Assembly: GCF_024206495.1 (NCBI RefSeq)
Contig: NZ_JAMBPQ010000038.1
Coordinates: forward strand, 1 to 64,000
Length of the DNA: 64,000 nt
Direction: 5' to 3'
From: Paraburkholderia sp. CNPSo 3272
GTDB lineage: Bacteria > Pseudomonadota > Gammaproteobacteria > Burkholderiales > Burkholderiaceae
Shown here: in pieces, positions 52,176-60,921 of the stretch
How positions within the stretch are numbered: the first letter of the stretch is position 1
Layout of the letters: each line of letters opens with the position of its first letter
Notes under the pieces: generated by a model
What the model saw: the letters and a program-made list of their open reading frames with translations, nothing else
What the model was told of the DNA's origin: nothing
Databases searched by the model: none
Program-made: the position numbers and the translations under genes

Positions 52176-53687
52176 TCAGCTTCTGCCCTCGGCCTTCGGC
52201 ACTTCGCGGCAGGTGCCCGCGCTGCATGCCGTCTCGCGATCGCCGGCGCTCCAGCCGCCGCCCAGCGCCTTCGCGAGAAAGACTACCGTGGCGACCTGCT
52301 GGCCGTGAATCTGCACTTCCTGGCGCTCGCTGGCAAGCAACTGCTGCTCCGCGTTGAGCACGTCGATGAACGCGACGAGCCCGCCCTGATAGCGGTCGTT
52401 GGCGAGTTCGAAGGACTTGCGTGCGTCGTCCACGGCCGCCTGGCCATCGGTCGAGGCGCGCTCCAGCACCGAAAGGCCGGTTACCGCATTTTGCACCTCC
52501 TGGAACGCGGTGAGCACGGTCTGACGATAAGAGGCCTGCGCCGACTCGTAGCCTGCCTGCGCGAAATCCACGCCCGCCGCGCGTTTGCCGCCGTCTAACA
52601 GCACCTCGCTGGCCGTCGCGCCCACCGACCACATGAGGCTCGGCACGGAAAAAAGGCCGCCAAAACGCGTCGATTCCCACCCGAATGTGGGCGAAAGCGT
52701 GATATCCGGAAAGTAAGCAGAGCGCGCCACGCCGATCTGCGCATTGGCCGCGGCCATCGCGCGCTCCGCCGAGGCCACGTCGGGCCGCCGCTGCAACAGC
52801 TCGCTCGGCAGCCCCGTGGGTAGCGCGGGCACCGGCAGTGGCGTGAGCTTCTGCGCAATCGTGAATTCCGGCGCGGGCTTGCCGACCAGCACTGCAATGG
52901 CGTTCTGCTCCTGCTGCCGCTGGTTTTCGAGCAGATGCACCTGAGTTTGCGTGGCCGCGAGCTGGGCTTTTTGCTGTAGCAGTTCCAGACCGGAAACCGC
53001 GCCGAGATCGTGCTGCGCGATCACGAAATCGAGGGCCTTTTGCTGCAGTTGCGCCGAGCGGTTCACCACGTCGATCTCGTTGTCGAGTTCGCGCATGGCG
53101 AAATAGTCGGTGGCGAGTTCGGCGGTGAGCACGAGGCGCGCGTTGGCGAGATCGTCGCCGGCCTGCTGCGTCGACGCCTGCGCCGACTCCACGATGCGCC
53201 GGATGCGCCCGAACAGGTCCAGCTCGTAGCTCACGGTCGCGCCGACGCTCACCTGGTTCTGCACCGTCGACGTGTTGGGCGTCCCGTAGTTCGTGAGCGG
53301 CCGGTTCGCGGAAATGCGCTCCCGCGCGAGGCCCGCGTCGAGCCCGACCTGCGGGCCTTGCTGCGACGACACCGAAGCGAGCGTCGCGCGAGCCTGCGCG
53401 TAGTGCGCGGCGGCCACGCGCAGCGTCTGGTTCTCGGCGAGCGCCGCGGTTTCCAGATTGTCGAGCTCGGCGTCGCCGAATGCCTTCCACCACAGCGGAT
53501 CGAGCGGCGCATGCGAAGGCTGCGCCGCGTGCCAGTATGAATCGGCGGAATCGACGCGCCAAGCCGCGGGACTTTGCGTTTGCGGTGCGTGATAGTCAGG
53601 GCCTACGGTGCAAGCCGCGAGACCGAGCGCGCCGAGCGCCGTGACGTAAGCGAGCGGCCGTTGCCGCGTGTTCTGCCGCATCGTCAC
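52176..53687 (-). CDS. RND outer-membrane factor, NodT/OprM-type lipoprotein
   Basis: A 503-residue outer-membrane channel with a lipobox (GLAACTVGPDY, Cys 26) and two OEP repeats. A GTG start at 53687 is favoured: it lies 6 bp after GGAG and overlaps the MFP stop as GTGA. The ATG two codons later (53681) is the alternative. It forms the exit duct of the pump encoded upstream. Confidence 0.9.
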   Translation of the reverse strand: MTMRQNTRQRPLAYVTALGALGLAACTVGPDYHAPQTQSPAAWRVDSADSYWHAAQPSHAPLDPLWWKAFGDAELDNLETAALAENQTLRVAAAHYAQARATLASVSSQQGPQVGLDAGLARERISANRPLTNYGTPNTSTVQNQVSVGATVSYELDLFGRIRRIVESAQASTQQAGDDLANARLVLTAELATDYFAMRELDNEIDVVNRSAQLQQKALDFVIAQHDLGAVSGLELLQQKAQLAATQTQVHLLENQRQQEQNAIAVLVGKPAPEFTIAQKLTPLPVPALPTGLPSELLQRRPDVASAERAMAAANAQIGVARSAYFPDITLSPTFGWESTRFGGLFSVPSLMWSVGATASEVLLDGGKRAAGVDFAQAGYESAQASYRQTVLTAFQEVQNAVTGLSVLERASTDGQAAVDDARKSFELANDRYQGGLVAFIDVLNAEQQLLASERQEVQIHGQQVATVVFLAKALGGGWSAGDRETACSAGTCREVPKAEGRS

Positions 53688-54943
53688 GTCGCGCTCCGCC
53701 TGGCGGCCTCGTGCGCCGCTTCCGTCTTGTTCGGCGCTACCACGACGACGCTGTCGCCATCCGCGATCGAGTCGCTCGGGTTGAGCACGACACGATCGGT
53801 CGGCGCGAGCCCGCGGCTGATTTCGAGCGTCTGCCCGAGGTCCTGCGCGATTTCCACCGCCTTGAGCCTGATCTTGCCATCCGCGCCGACTACGGCAAGA
53901 CGCGGGCCTTCCGAGCGGAACAGCAGCGTGTTGCCGGGCACCGTGAGCAAGCCTTTGGCGTCGGTCTGCAAGGCGGCCTGCACGTAGGCGCCTGGCAGCA
54001 GCTTGCCGTCGTGATTAGGCAGCGAGATTTCGGCCTGCAGCGTGCGCGTGGCCACGTTGATGGCCTGCGCCGTGCGCGTGACGGTGCCGTCGAACGTCAC
54101 GCCCGGCAACTCCTGCTCGGTCACGCTCACGTGCTGGCCGACCGCTACCTGCTGCGCGTAGGTCTGCGGCACGTCGAGGTAGAGGCGCAGCGGGTCGGAC
54201 TGCGCAATCGAAAAGAGCGCATGACCCGCCCCGCCGTTGCCCGCGTTCACGAGGTCGCCAATATCGACGTTGCGCTGCGTGATGACGCCCGTTATCGGCG
54301 CGACGATGCGCTGGAACGACTTCATCTCCGTGAGGCGGCGCACGTTCGCATCGGCGGCGGCGAGATTCGCCTGATCCGTGTTGAAGGCGCCCTGGCGGTC
54401 GTCGAGTTCCTGCTGCGAGACCGCATCGCGCTGGCGCAATTGCTGCGCGCGATCGAACGAGGTCTTCGCGAGCGCGAGCGTCGAGGCGGCCTGATCGCGC
54501 TGCGCCTGCGCCTGGGCGAGTTCCTGATCGATCTCGGGCGTATCGATCTCGGCTAGCAACTGCCCTTGTTGCACGTGCGCGCCGATATCGGCGTACCAGC
54601 GCCGCACGTAGCCGTTCGCACGCGAGTAGATCGGCGCTTCGACAAAGCCGCGCAGCGTGCCCGGCAGCACGATGCGGCCGTCCGCGCCCGCGGCCACCGG
54701 TTGCACGACGCTCACATACTGCTTCGCGTTCTGCTTTGTGACGTCGGCGAGATGGTGGGCGTTCATGAGGTTCGACACGATCGTGCGCGTGGCGCCCGCA
54801 GCCAGCAGCAGCGCGACCACGATCAGCGCAAAGCGTGCGCGCTTGCCCGCCTGGCCGCGCGCCGGCAGGTCGATGCCCTGCTCGCCGCCCACGGCAATGT
54901 CGAGAGATGAATGGTGGTGAGGTTCGTTCATGTCTTCGGCCAT
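53684..54943 (-). CDS. RND periplasmic adaptor (membrane fusion protein)
   Basis: This 419-residue protein has a cytoplasmic start with three His, one membrane anchor (about 37-55), then a lipoyl/hairpin/beta-barrel arrangement (YVRRWYADIGAHVQQGQLLAEIDT). It bridges the pump and outer-membrane channel. It starts 6 bp after the pump stop; an ATG at 54931 is a possible alternative. A His-rich head hints at metal but is weak evidence. Confidence 0.9.
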   Translation of the reverse strand: MAEDMNEPHHHSSLDIAVGGEQGIDLPARGQAGKRARFALIVVALLLAAGATRTIVSNLMNAHHLADVTKQNAKQYVSVVQPVAAGADGRIVLPGTLRGFVEAPIYSRANGYVRRWYADIGAHVQQGQLLAEIDTPEIDQELAQAQAQRDQAASTLALAKTSFDRAQQLRQRDAVSQQELDDRQGAFNTDQANLAAADANVRRLTEMKSFQRIVAPITGVITQRNVDIGDLVNAGNGGAGHALFSIAQSDPLRLYLDVPQTYAQQVAVGQHVSVTEQELPGVTFDGTVTRTAQAINVATRTLQAEISLPNHDGKLLPGAYVQAALQTDAKGLLTVPGNTLLFRSEGPRLAVVGADGKIRLKAVEIAQDLGQTLEISRGLAPTDRVVLNPSDSIADGDSVVVVAPNKTEAAHEAARRSAT

Positions 54944-54949
54944 AATGAC

Positions 54950-57900
54950 TTAACGGGTATCGCCCCGTGCGCCGCGGCGCTGCGCCTCGCGCTCGCGTTT
55001 CGCGGCGGCGCGGTGGGCGAGCCGGGTATGCACGGTCGCAAACATCAGAGGTACGAACAATAGCGTGGAGACCGTAGCGAACAGCAGGCCACCTATCACC
55101 GCGCGCCCGAGCGGCGCATTCTGCTCCGCGCCTTCGCCGAGGCCGAGCGCCATCGGCACCATGCCGATCATCATGGCGAACGCCGTCATGAGCACGGGGC
55201 GTATGCGGGTGGCGCCCGCTTCGAGCGCGGCGGCGAGCGGCGTCGCGCCGGCGGCAAGACGCTGCCGCGCGAACGAGACCACGAGAATACTATTCGCGGT
55301 CGCGACGCCCACGGTCATGATCGCGCCGGTGAGCGCGGGCACGCTCAGATGCGTGCCGGTGATGAACAGCATCCACGCAATGCCCGCGAGCGCGGCGGGC
55401 AGCGCGCTGATGATGATGAGCGGATCGGCCCACGACTGGAAGTTCACGACGATCAGCAGATACACGAGCACCACCGCCATCGCGATGCCGACGCCCAAGC
55501 CCACGTACGACGAACGCATTGTGCCGATCTGCCCGCGCATGGTGATAGTCGTGCCGCGCGGCGCATGCGCCTGGACATGCCGGATGATGTCGTTGATGTT
55601 CACGCCCACGGAGCCCAGGTCGCTGCCCTCCACGCTCACGAGCAGGTCTATCACAGGACGAATGTTGTAGTGCGTGACGATGGCCGGCCCGCTATGCGGA
55701 TTGAGCTGCACGAGGTTGCTCACGAGTTGCAGCGGCGCATTGGGGTTCGTCGTGCGCGCGGAAACAGGCGTACCCATCACCTCGTTCATGGAGGTTTCGC
55801 GATACTGCGGTGTTTGCACCGTGAGCGGATATTCCACGCCGTTTTGCGGGCTCACCCAGAACGCGGGCGAAGTCTGTGTGCTGCCCGAGAGCGCAATCAG
55901 CACGTCCTGCGCAACGTTTTGCGGACTCAGGTTCAACTGCTGCATGCGCATGCGGTCCATCGCGAGCGTGAGCGCAGGTTCGTCGTTGCGCTGCTCGATA
56001 TGCGCATCAACAGCGCCCGGCAGTTGCCGCACCTGCTTGAGCAGCGTGCTCGCAAGCGCCATGTCCTGGTTCAGGTTCGCGCCCACGACCTGCACGTCGA
56101 TCGCGGCAGGCTGACCGAAGTTGAGAATCTGCGTAATGATGTCCGCGGGCTGGAAGAAGAACTCGACGCCCGGAAAACGTTGCGGCAGCAAGGTCCGCAG
56201 CTTGTCGATATAAATGCGCGAGGGATCGTGATCGGGCTTCAGCGCGATTTGTATTTCGCCGTCGAGCGTACCCATCGTCCCCGCGTTGCTGTACGAGAGG
56301 TTGATGCCGCTATAGGGTAGGCCGAGGTTGTCGACGATCGATTCGAGTTGATCGGGCGGCACGACTTCGCGAACCACCTGCTCCACCTGGTCGGCCAGGC
56401 GCGCGGTCTCCTCGATGCGAAAGCCCGTCGGCGCACGCATGTGCAAACGAATATTGCCCGCATCGACCGAAGGAAAGAAGTCGCGGCCAAGGAAAAACAC
56501 GAGCACCAGCGAAAGCAGGCAGAACGCTAGAAAAGTACCGCCAAAGAACTTGCGGCGCGCGAGCAGCAGGCTCAACAGCGCGATGTAGTTGGCGCGCACG
56601 CGCTCGAACGCATGATTGAAGCGCCAGTGAATGCGGGCGAAGAGCGAGCGCTGAGCGCGCTGCGCATGCGCGGTGGGATCGTGGCCCTCGAAGAGCAGCA
56701 TGGCGAGCGTCGGCACCAGCGTGCGCGAGAGGATGTACGACGCGATCATCGCGAACACCACGGCTTCCGCAAGCGGTACGAACAGAAAGCGCGCCACGCC
56801 CGTGAGGAAGAACATCGGCACGAACACGATACAGATGCACAGCGTCGAGACGAGTGCGGGCACCGCGATTTCGCCCGCGCCTTCGAGAATGCCCTCGTGC
56901 AGTTTCGCGCCCAGATGCAGGTGCCGCTCGATGTTTTCGATCGTGACCGTCGCGTCGTCTACCAGGATGCCGACCGCGAGCGCGAGGCCCCCGAGCGTCA
57001 TGATGTTGATGGTCTCGCCAAGCGCGTAGAGGGCGATGATCGAGGAGAGAATCGACAGCGGAATCGACACCGCGATGATGAGCGTGCTGCGCCAGTTGCC
57101 GAGAAAGAGCAGGATCATCGCCGCCGTGAGCGCGGCCGCGATGAGCGCTTCGCGTACTACGCCCTGCACGGCGGCGGAAACGAAGACGGACTGGTCGAAC
57201 AGCGGCTTGACGACGAGGTCGGCTGGCAGCGTGTCGCGCGCCTTCGGCAGCAGGTCCTTGAGTGCGCCCACCACCTGCAGCGTCGACGCGTCGCCGGTCT
57301 TGAGGATCGACATCAGCACGCCGCGCTGGCCGTCCTGGCGCACGACGTTGGTCTGCGGTGTGAAGCCGTCGCGCACGTGCGCCACGTCGCCCAGGAAAGT
57401 GGTCGCGCCATTCACCGTCTGCACGGGAATGCGGTTCAACCCGGCGAGCGTATCGGGCGATGCATTGGTGTCCACACGATATTCGGTCTGCCCGAGCTTG
57501 GCCGTGCCCGTCGGCAAAATCAGGTTCTGCGCGTTGACGGCATTGACGATGTCGGCGGGCGTGAGGCCCTTCGAAATGAGCGCGCGCGTGTCGAGGTCCA
57601 CGGAAATCACGCGCGTCTTGCCGCCATACGGGTAAGGCACCTGCGCGCCGGGAATCGTAATGAGCTGCGGGCGCAGAAAGTTCATCGCGACGTCGGCGAG
57701 CGCCTGCTCGCTCATCGACTTGCTGGAGAGGCCGAGCTGGATCACCGGGATGCTCGAGGCCGAATAGCTGATGACGAGCGGGGGCGTCGCGCCGGGCGGC
57801 ATCTGCTTCACCTGCGCCTGCTCCGATGCAACGGCCTGCGCGATCGCGGTTTGCAGGCTTGCACCCGGCTGCAGGAACAGCTTGATGATGGCGATGCCGG

Positions 57901-58159
57901 GCAGCGACTGCGACTCGATGTGCTCGATATTGCTCACGGTGGTCGTGAGGCTGCGCTCGTTGACCGAGGTGATGCGATCGGCCATGTCCTTCGCGGAGAA
58001 GCCGTTGTACGACCAGATGATGCTGATGACCGGGATGTTGATGTTGGGCAGCACGTCGGTGGCCATCGACATGAGCACGAACGGCGTGGCCAGCACGATC
58101 AGGATGGCCATCACGATGAACGTGTACGGTCGCTTCAGCGCGAGATTGACAATCCACAT
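54950..58159 (-). CDS. RND-family efflux pump
   Basis: A 1069-residue pump with the RND fold and 12 helices (N-terminal NLALKRPYTFIVMAILIVLA; TM4 GILVDDATVTIENIERH). The TM4 Asp pair for proton relay is kept. In TM10, where AcrB has Lys in a GxxxKN block, this protein has VATANSILVVSF, so the Lys appears missing, a feature of a subgroup known to me but not of AcrB. The operon order pump-adaptor-channel is the reverse of acrAB-type. It is preceded by a palindrome at 58312-58327. Confidence 0.9.
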   Translation of the reverse strand: MWIVNLALKRPYTFIVMAILIVLATPFVLMSMATDVLPNINIPVISIIWSYNGFSAKDMADRITSVNERSLTTTVSNIEHIESQSLPGIAIIKLFLQPGASLQTAIAQAVASEQAQVKQMPPGATPPLVISYSASSIPVIQLGLSSKSMSEQALADVAMNFLRPQLITIPGAQVPYPYGGKTRVISVDLDTRALISKGLTPADIVNAVNAQNLILPTGTAKLGQTEYRVDTNASPDTLAGLNRIPVQTVNGATTFLGDVAHVRDGFTPQTNVVRQDGQRGVLMSILKTGDASTLQVVGALKDLLPKARDTLPADLVVKPLFDQSVFVSAAVQGVVREALIAAALTAAMILLFLGNWRSTLIIAVSIPLSILSSIIALYALGETINIMTLGGLALAVGILVDDATVTIENIERHLHLGAKLHEGILEGAGEIAVPALVSTLCICIVFVPMFFLTGVARFLFVPLAEAVVFAMIASYILSRTLVPTLAMLLFEGHDPTAHAQRAQRSLFARIHWRFNHAFERVRANYIALLSLLLARRKFFGGTFLAFCLLSLVLVFFLGRDFFPSVDAGNIRLHMRAPTGFRIEETARLADQVEQVVREVVPPDQLESIVDNLGLPYSGINLSYSNAGTMGTLDGEIQIALKPDHDPSRIYIDKLRTLLPQRFPGVEFFFQPADIITQILNFGQPAAIDVQVVGANLNQDMALASTLLKQVRQLPGAVDAHIEQRNDEPALTLAMDRMRMQQLNLSPQNVAQDVLIALSGSTQTSPAFWVSPQNGVEYPLTVQTPQYRETSMNEVMGTPVSARTTNPNAPLQLVSNLVQLNPHSGPAIVTHYNIRPVIDLLVSVEGSDLGSVGVNINDIIRHVQAHAPRGTTITMRGQIGTMRSSYVGLGVGIAMAVVLVYLLIVVNFQSWADPLIIISALPAALAGIAWMLFITGTHLSVPALTGAIMTVGVATANSILVVSFARQRLAAGATPLAAALEAGATRIRPVLMTAFAMMIGMVPMALGLGEGAEQNAPLGRAVIGGLLFATVSTLLFVPLMFATVHTRLAHRAAAKREREAQRRGARGDTR

Positions 58160-58311
58160 GTCAGTGTTTCGGACAACTCAGGCGAGGGGTTGAGACGGGG
58201 TCGCATTCGTCCAGCGGGTGCCGCATCATAGGCAATGGCGGTGGCAGGTCGCTGTCGCCAATATGGCGAAACTGACAGGCAACGCGCGAGACGCGCGAAA
58301 GCGCTCGGGAA

Positions 58312-58327
58312 CGCCGATAGATCGGCG
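58312..58327. promoter_or_regulatory. Palindrome upstream of the RND operon
   Basis: CGCCGAT (58312-58318) and ATCGGCG (58321-58327) form a perfect inverted repeat with a 2-bp spacer, 153 bp before the pump start. It is a candidate regulator site or 3' hairpin for the LysR gene (minus, starting at 59455). Confidence 0.35.
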
Positions 58328-58411
58328 CTTCAGCGTCGCGAAGCGCCGGAAATTTGTAGCCGCGAAACGCGCCGCAAAGGCTCGCGCTTCGCGAAGACTT
58401 CTTTAACTGCT

Positions 58412-59455
58412 TCAGTTCACAAGACGCAGGCGCTCCAGGTCGTGCGTGTTGTGACTGCGGCCGCGGCCGCTGCGCGCACGCGTACCGCGCGCGTCCGCGT
58501 GTGCATCCACCTCGTGCAGCGGTTCGTCGCATGTGGCAAGCGCAGCCTCCTGCTCGGCAAGGACGAGTGGCACCTTCTCGCGCAGAAACTCGACGAAGGT
58601 GCGGATCTTCGCGTCCAGATAGCGGCGCGAAGCGTACAGCGCGTAGATGTTGAGTTTTTGCAGAGTATGCGTGGGCAGCACGCGCACCAGCGTACCGTCG
58701 GCGAGACCGGGCAGCGCCACCGGCACCGGCAGCGGGCCGATGCCCATGCCTTCGCGTATGGCGAGCGCAAGCGCTTCGGGATTGTTCACCTGGAACGGCG
58801 TCACGCCCGTATGCCGGAAGGTCTCGCCGAGTGGCCCTTCGGAAACCCATTGGCCGGCGGGCAGGCTCGCATCGGTCAGATGAAGACAGGTATGCGCCTC
58901 GAGGTCGTCGAACGATTGCGGTTCGCCGCGCGTGCGCAAATACGCAGGCGAGGCACAGAGAATGGCAGCGGTGCTGCCCAGATGCTGGGAGATCAGCGCG
59001 GAGTCCTCGAGTTCGGCAGCCACCACGACCGCGACGTCGAAGCCCTCCTCGATGATGTCGGGCATCTGCTGCGCGATGGTGAGATCGACCGACACCTCCG
59101 GCAGATGCTGCTGATAGCGCGCGATGAGCGGCATGACGTAGTGCTGTCCGAAACTCGTGCCGCCGTACACGCGTAGCTTGCCCGCTGGGTTCGCGTGCGC
59201 AGCGGCCGCTTCGGCTTCGGCCTGCTCGATGTCGGCGAGTATGCGCTTGCAGCTCTGAAAGTAACGCTCGCCCGCTTCGGTCAGCGACATGCGGCGCGTG
59301 GTCCGGTTAAGAAGCCGCGTGCGCAGGCGCGACTCGAGGTCGGTGACCGCGCGCGAGACCTGCGCGGTCGTCATCGTTTCGCTCGCCGCAGCGCGCGTGA
59401 AGCTGCCAGACTCCACCACTCGCACGAAGACCCGCATATTGCGCAGCGTATCCAT
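58412..59455 (-). CDS. LysR-family transcriptional regulator
   Basis: This protein of 347 residues has an N-terminal winged helix (MRVFVRVVESGSFTRAA, TAQVSRAVTDLESRL) and a substrate-binding domain, then a 35-residue Arg/Glu/His-rich tail not usual for the family. GGGAG lies 6 bp before ATG 59455; the longer frame to 59638 is not family-like. It is divergent from the MgtC-type gene at 59686 and precedes the RND operon on the same strand by 253 bp, so either could be its target. Confidence 0.9.
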   Translation of the reverse strand: MDTLRNMRVFVRVVESGSFTRAAASETMTTAQVSRAVTDLESRLRTRLLNRTTRRMSLTEAGERYFQSCKRILADIEQAEAEAAAAHANPAGKLRVYGGTSFGQHYVMPLIARYQQHLPEVSVDLTIAQQMPDIIEEGFDVAVVVAAELEDSALISQHLGSTAAILCASPAYLRTRGEPQSFDDLEAHTCLHLTDASLPAGQWVSEGPLGETFRHTGVTPFQVNNPEALALAIREGMGIGPLPVPVALPGLADGTLVRVLPTHTLQKLNIYALYASRRYLDAKIRTFVEFLREKVPLVLAEQEAALATCDEPLHEVDAHADARGTRARSGRGRSHNTHDLERLRLVN

Positions 59456-59685
59456 CAGAAACTCCCGTTCATTCGGCCTGCCTTCCCATCTCCATACGAA
59501 TGAGAGCAGTTTCGCCCACGAGCCGTGGCCTGATCCTGACTCGAACATGACAGCGCGGACAGCTTGGCGCAAAGCCCTGTCCCGCGTATGATCCACGAGC
59601 CGCCGGGGCGCACTGCAATGCCCCGCCGCGCCTTGCACGAGAGCCGCAAGGCATGCGGCCCGCCCTGCGCTTTCATGACAAAACG

Positions 59686-60393
59686 ATGACTCTCGAATTC
59701 GCCCTGCGCCTTCTCGCGGCGTTCGCCTGCGGCGTCGCCATCGGCCTTGAACGCCAGATTCGCCAACGCACGGCCGGTCTGCGCACGATCACGCTCGTGG
59801 CAAGCGGCGCATGCTTGTTCGTCACGCTCGGCGTGCTGACCGGCAATGGCTCGACCGGCGTGACGCAAATCGCCGCCTATGTCGTCTCTGGCGTGGGCTT
59901 TCTGGGCGGCGGCGTCATCATGCGCGAGAAGGGCTCGATTCAGGGCATCAATACCGCCGCGACGCTATGGTGCTCGGCGGCCGTAGGCGTGCTGTGCGGA
60001 GCGGGCCATTACGGCCCGGCGGTGGCCGGCACCGTCGTCGTGCTGCTCACGAATACCGTGCTGCGCGAAGTGAGCCGCATCATCAACGCGTCGCCCGTTT
60101 CCAATGCGGATCTCGTGCGCGCTTATGTGCTTACGGTGGTCTGCCGCGAAGAGGACGAAGTCCATATCCGCACGTTGCTTTCGAACTCTTTGTACTCCAC
60201 GCCGCTTTCGTTCCAAAGCCTCACGAGCGAGGACGTGGCCGGCGATCCGCCGCGCCTGCGCGTGACGGCGACAATGCGCCTGCATCCGAAGTACCAATCG
60301 AAGCTGGAACTCCTGGCGAACCGCATGAGCATGGAGAAAGGCGTCTCGAGCGTAAGCTGGACCGCCACGGAACCCGAAATCGCGCCCGAATGA
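59686..60393 (+). CDS. MgtC/SapB-family membrane protein
   Basis: A 235-residue protein with about four or five N-terminal helices carrying the family motifs AIGLERQIRQRTAGLRT and FLGGGVIMRE, then a cytosolic C-terminal domain from about 145 that resembles an ACT fold. MgtC proteins help growth at low Mg2+ and inside macrophages and affect the F-type ATPase. ATG 59686 is chosen; the frame begins at 59653. Confidence 0.88.
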   Translation: MTLEFALRLLAAFACGVAIGLERQIRQRTAGLRTITLVASGACLFVTLGVLTGNGSTGVTQIAAYVVSGVGFLGGGVIMREKGSIQGINTAATLWCSAAVGVLCGAGHYGPAVAGTVVVLLTNTVLREVSRIINASPVSNADLVRAYVLTVVCREEDEVHIRTLLSNSLYSTPLSFQSLTSEDVAGDPPRLRVTATMRLHPKYQSKLELLANRMSMEKGVSSVSWTATEPEIAPE

Positions 60394-60580
60394 GCGCTTG
60401 CGCACTGCGTCGGCCTGCATTCCTTACGAATGCATTTCTGATTCATTGCGTTTTTTAAAACTATCGGCGGCGGTTTTCAAGAACTGTCAATTCTGGCCGC
60501 GTTTCATGGACGCCTATTCGCCCTTGGACTAAGCTCCATTCACCGTGATTCGTTCACGCCAACAAGGGGAGTCTATTCAT

Positions 60581-60832
60581 ATGCAACACGGCATCATTGC
60601 CTGGCTCATCATCGGCGCAATCGCAGGCTGGCTCGCTGGCGTTCTTGTCAAAGGCGGCGGCTTCGGATTGTTCGTCGATATCATCGTCGGCATTGTCGGC
60701 GCGTTCATCGGCGGTTGGCTTGCCGGGGTGCTCGGCATTCATATCGGCGCCGGCATCATCAGCTCGATCATTACCGCCATTATCGGCGCGGTCATTCTGC
60801 TCTTCATCATCCGCCTCGTGCGACGAGCGTAG
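60581..60832 (+). CDS. GlsB/YeaQ/YmgE-family stress membrane protein
   Basis: The 83-residue protein has three helices rich in Gly and Ile (WLIIGAIAGWLAGVLVKGG, IIVGIVGAFIGGWLAG, IISSIITAIIGAVILLF), the pattern of transglycosylase-associated proteins induced by stress. AAGGGGAG lies 9 bp before ATG 60581. Function is unknown in detail. A strong terminator follows. Confidence 0.9.
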   Translation: MQHGIIAWLIIGAIAGWLAGVLVKGGGFGLFVDIIVGIVGAFIGGWLAGVLGIHIGAGIISSIITAIIGAVILLFIIRLVRRA

Positions 60833-60852
60833 CGAATTCGCGCTGTCGATGA

Positions 60853-60890
60853 AAAACGGGAGCACCGTTGCCGGTGCTCCCGTTTTGTTT
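60853..60890. terminator. Bidirectional rho-independent terminator
   Basis: AAAACGGGAGCACCG (60853-60867) pairs perfectly with CGGTGCTCCCGTTTT (60872-60886) around a 4-nt loop, then GTTT follows. The T tracts on both strands serve the convergent genes at 60581 (plus) and 60922 (minus). Confidence 0.9.
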
Positions 60891-60921
60891 TGTGTGCTTC
60901 TAAATGCGAGCGCTTTGGACG

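Noticed and set aside
51976..53562. 528-codon minus-strand frame overlapping the outer-membrane factor
   Set aside because: Low-complexity Arg/Ala/Gly composition in a different frame from the lipoprotein, which has a lipobox and OEP repeats.
56612..58231. 539-codon plus-strand frame opposite the RND pump
   Set aside because: Arg/Glu/His-rich composition without any motif; the RND gene on the minus strand is clearly real.
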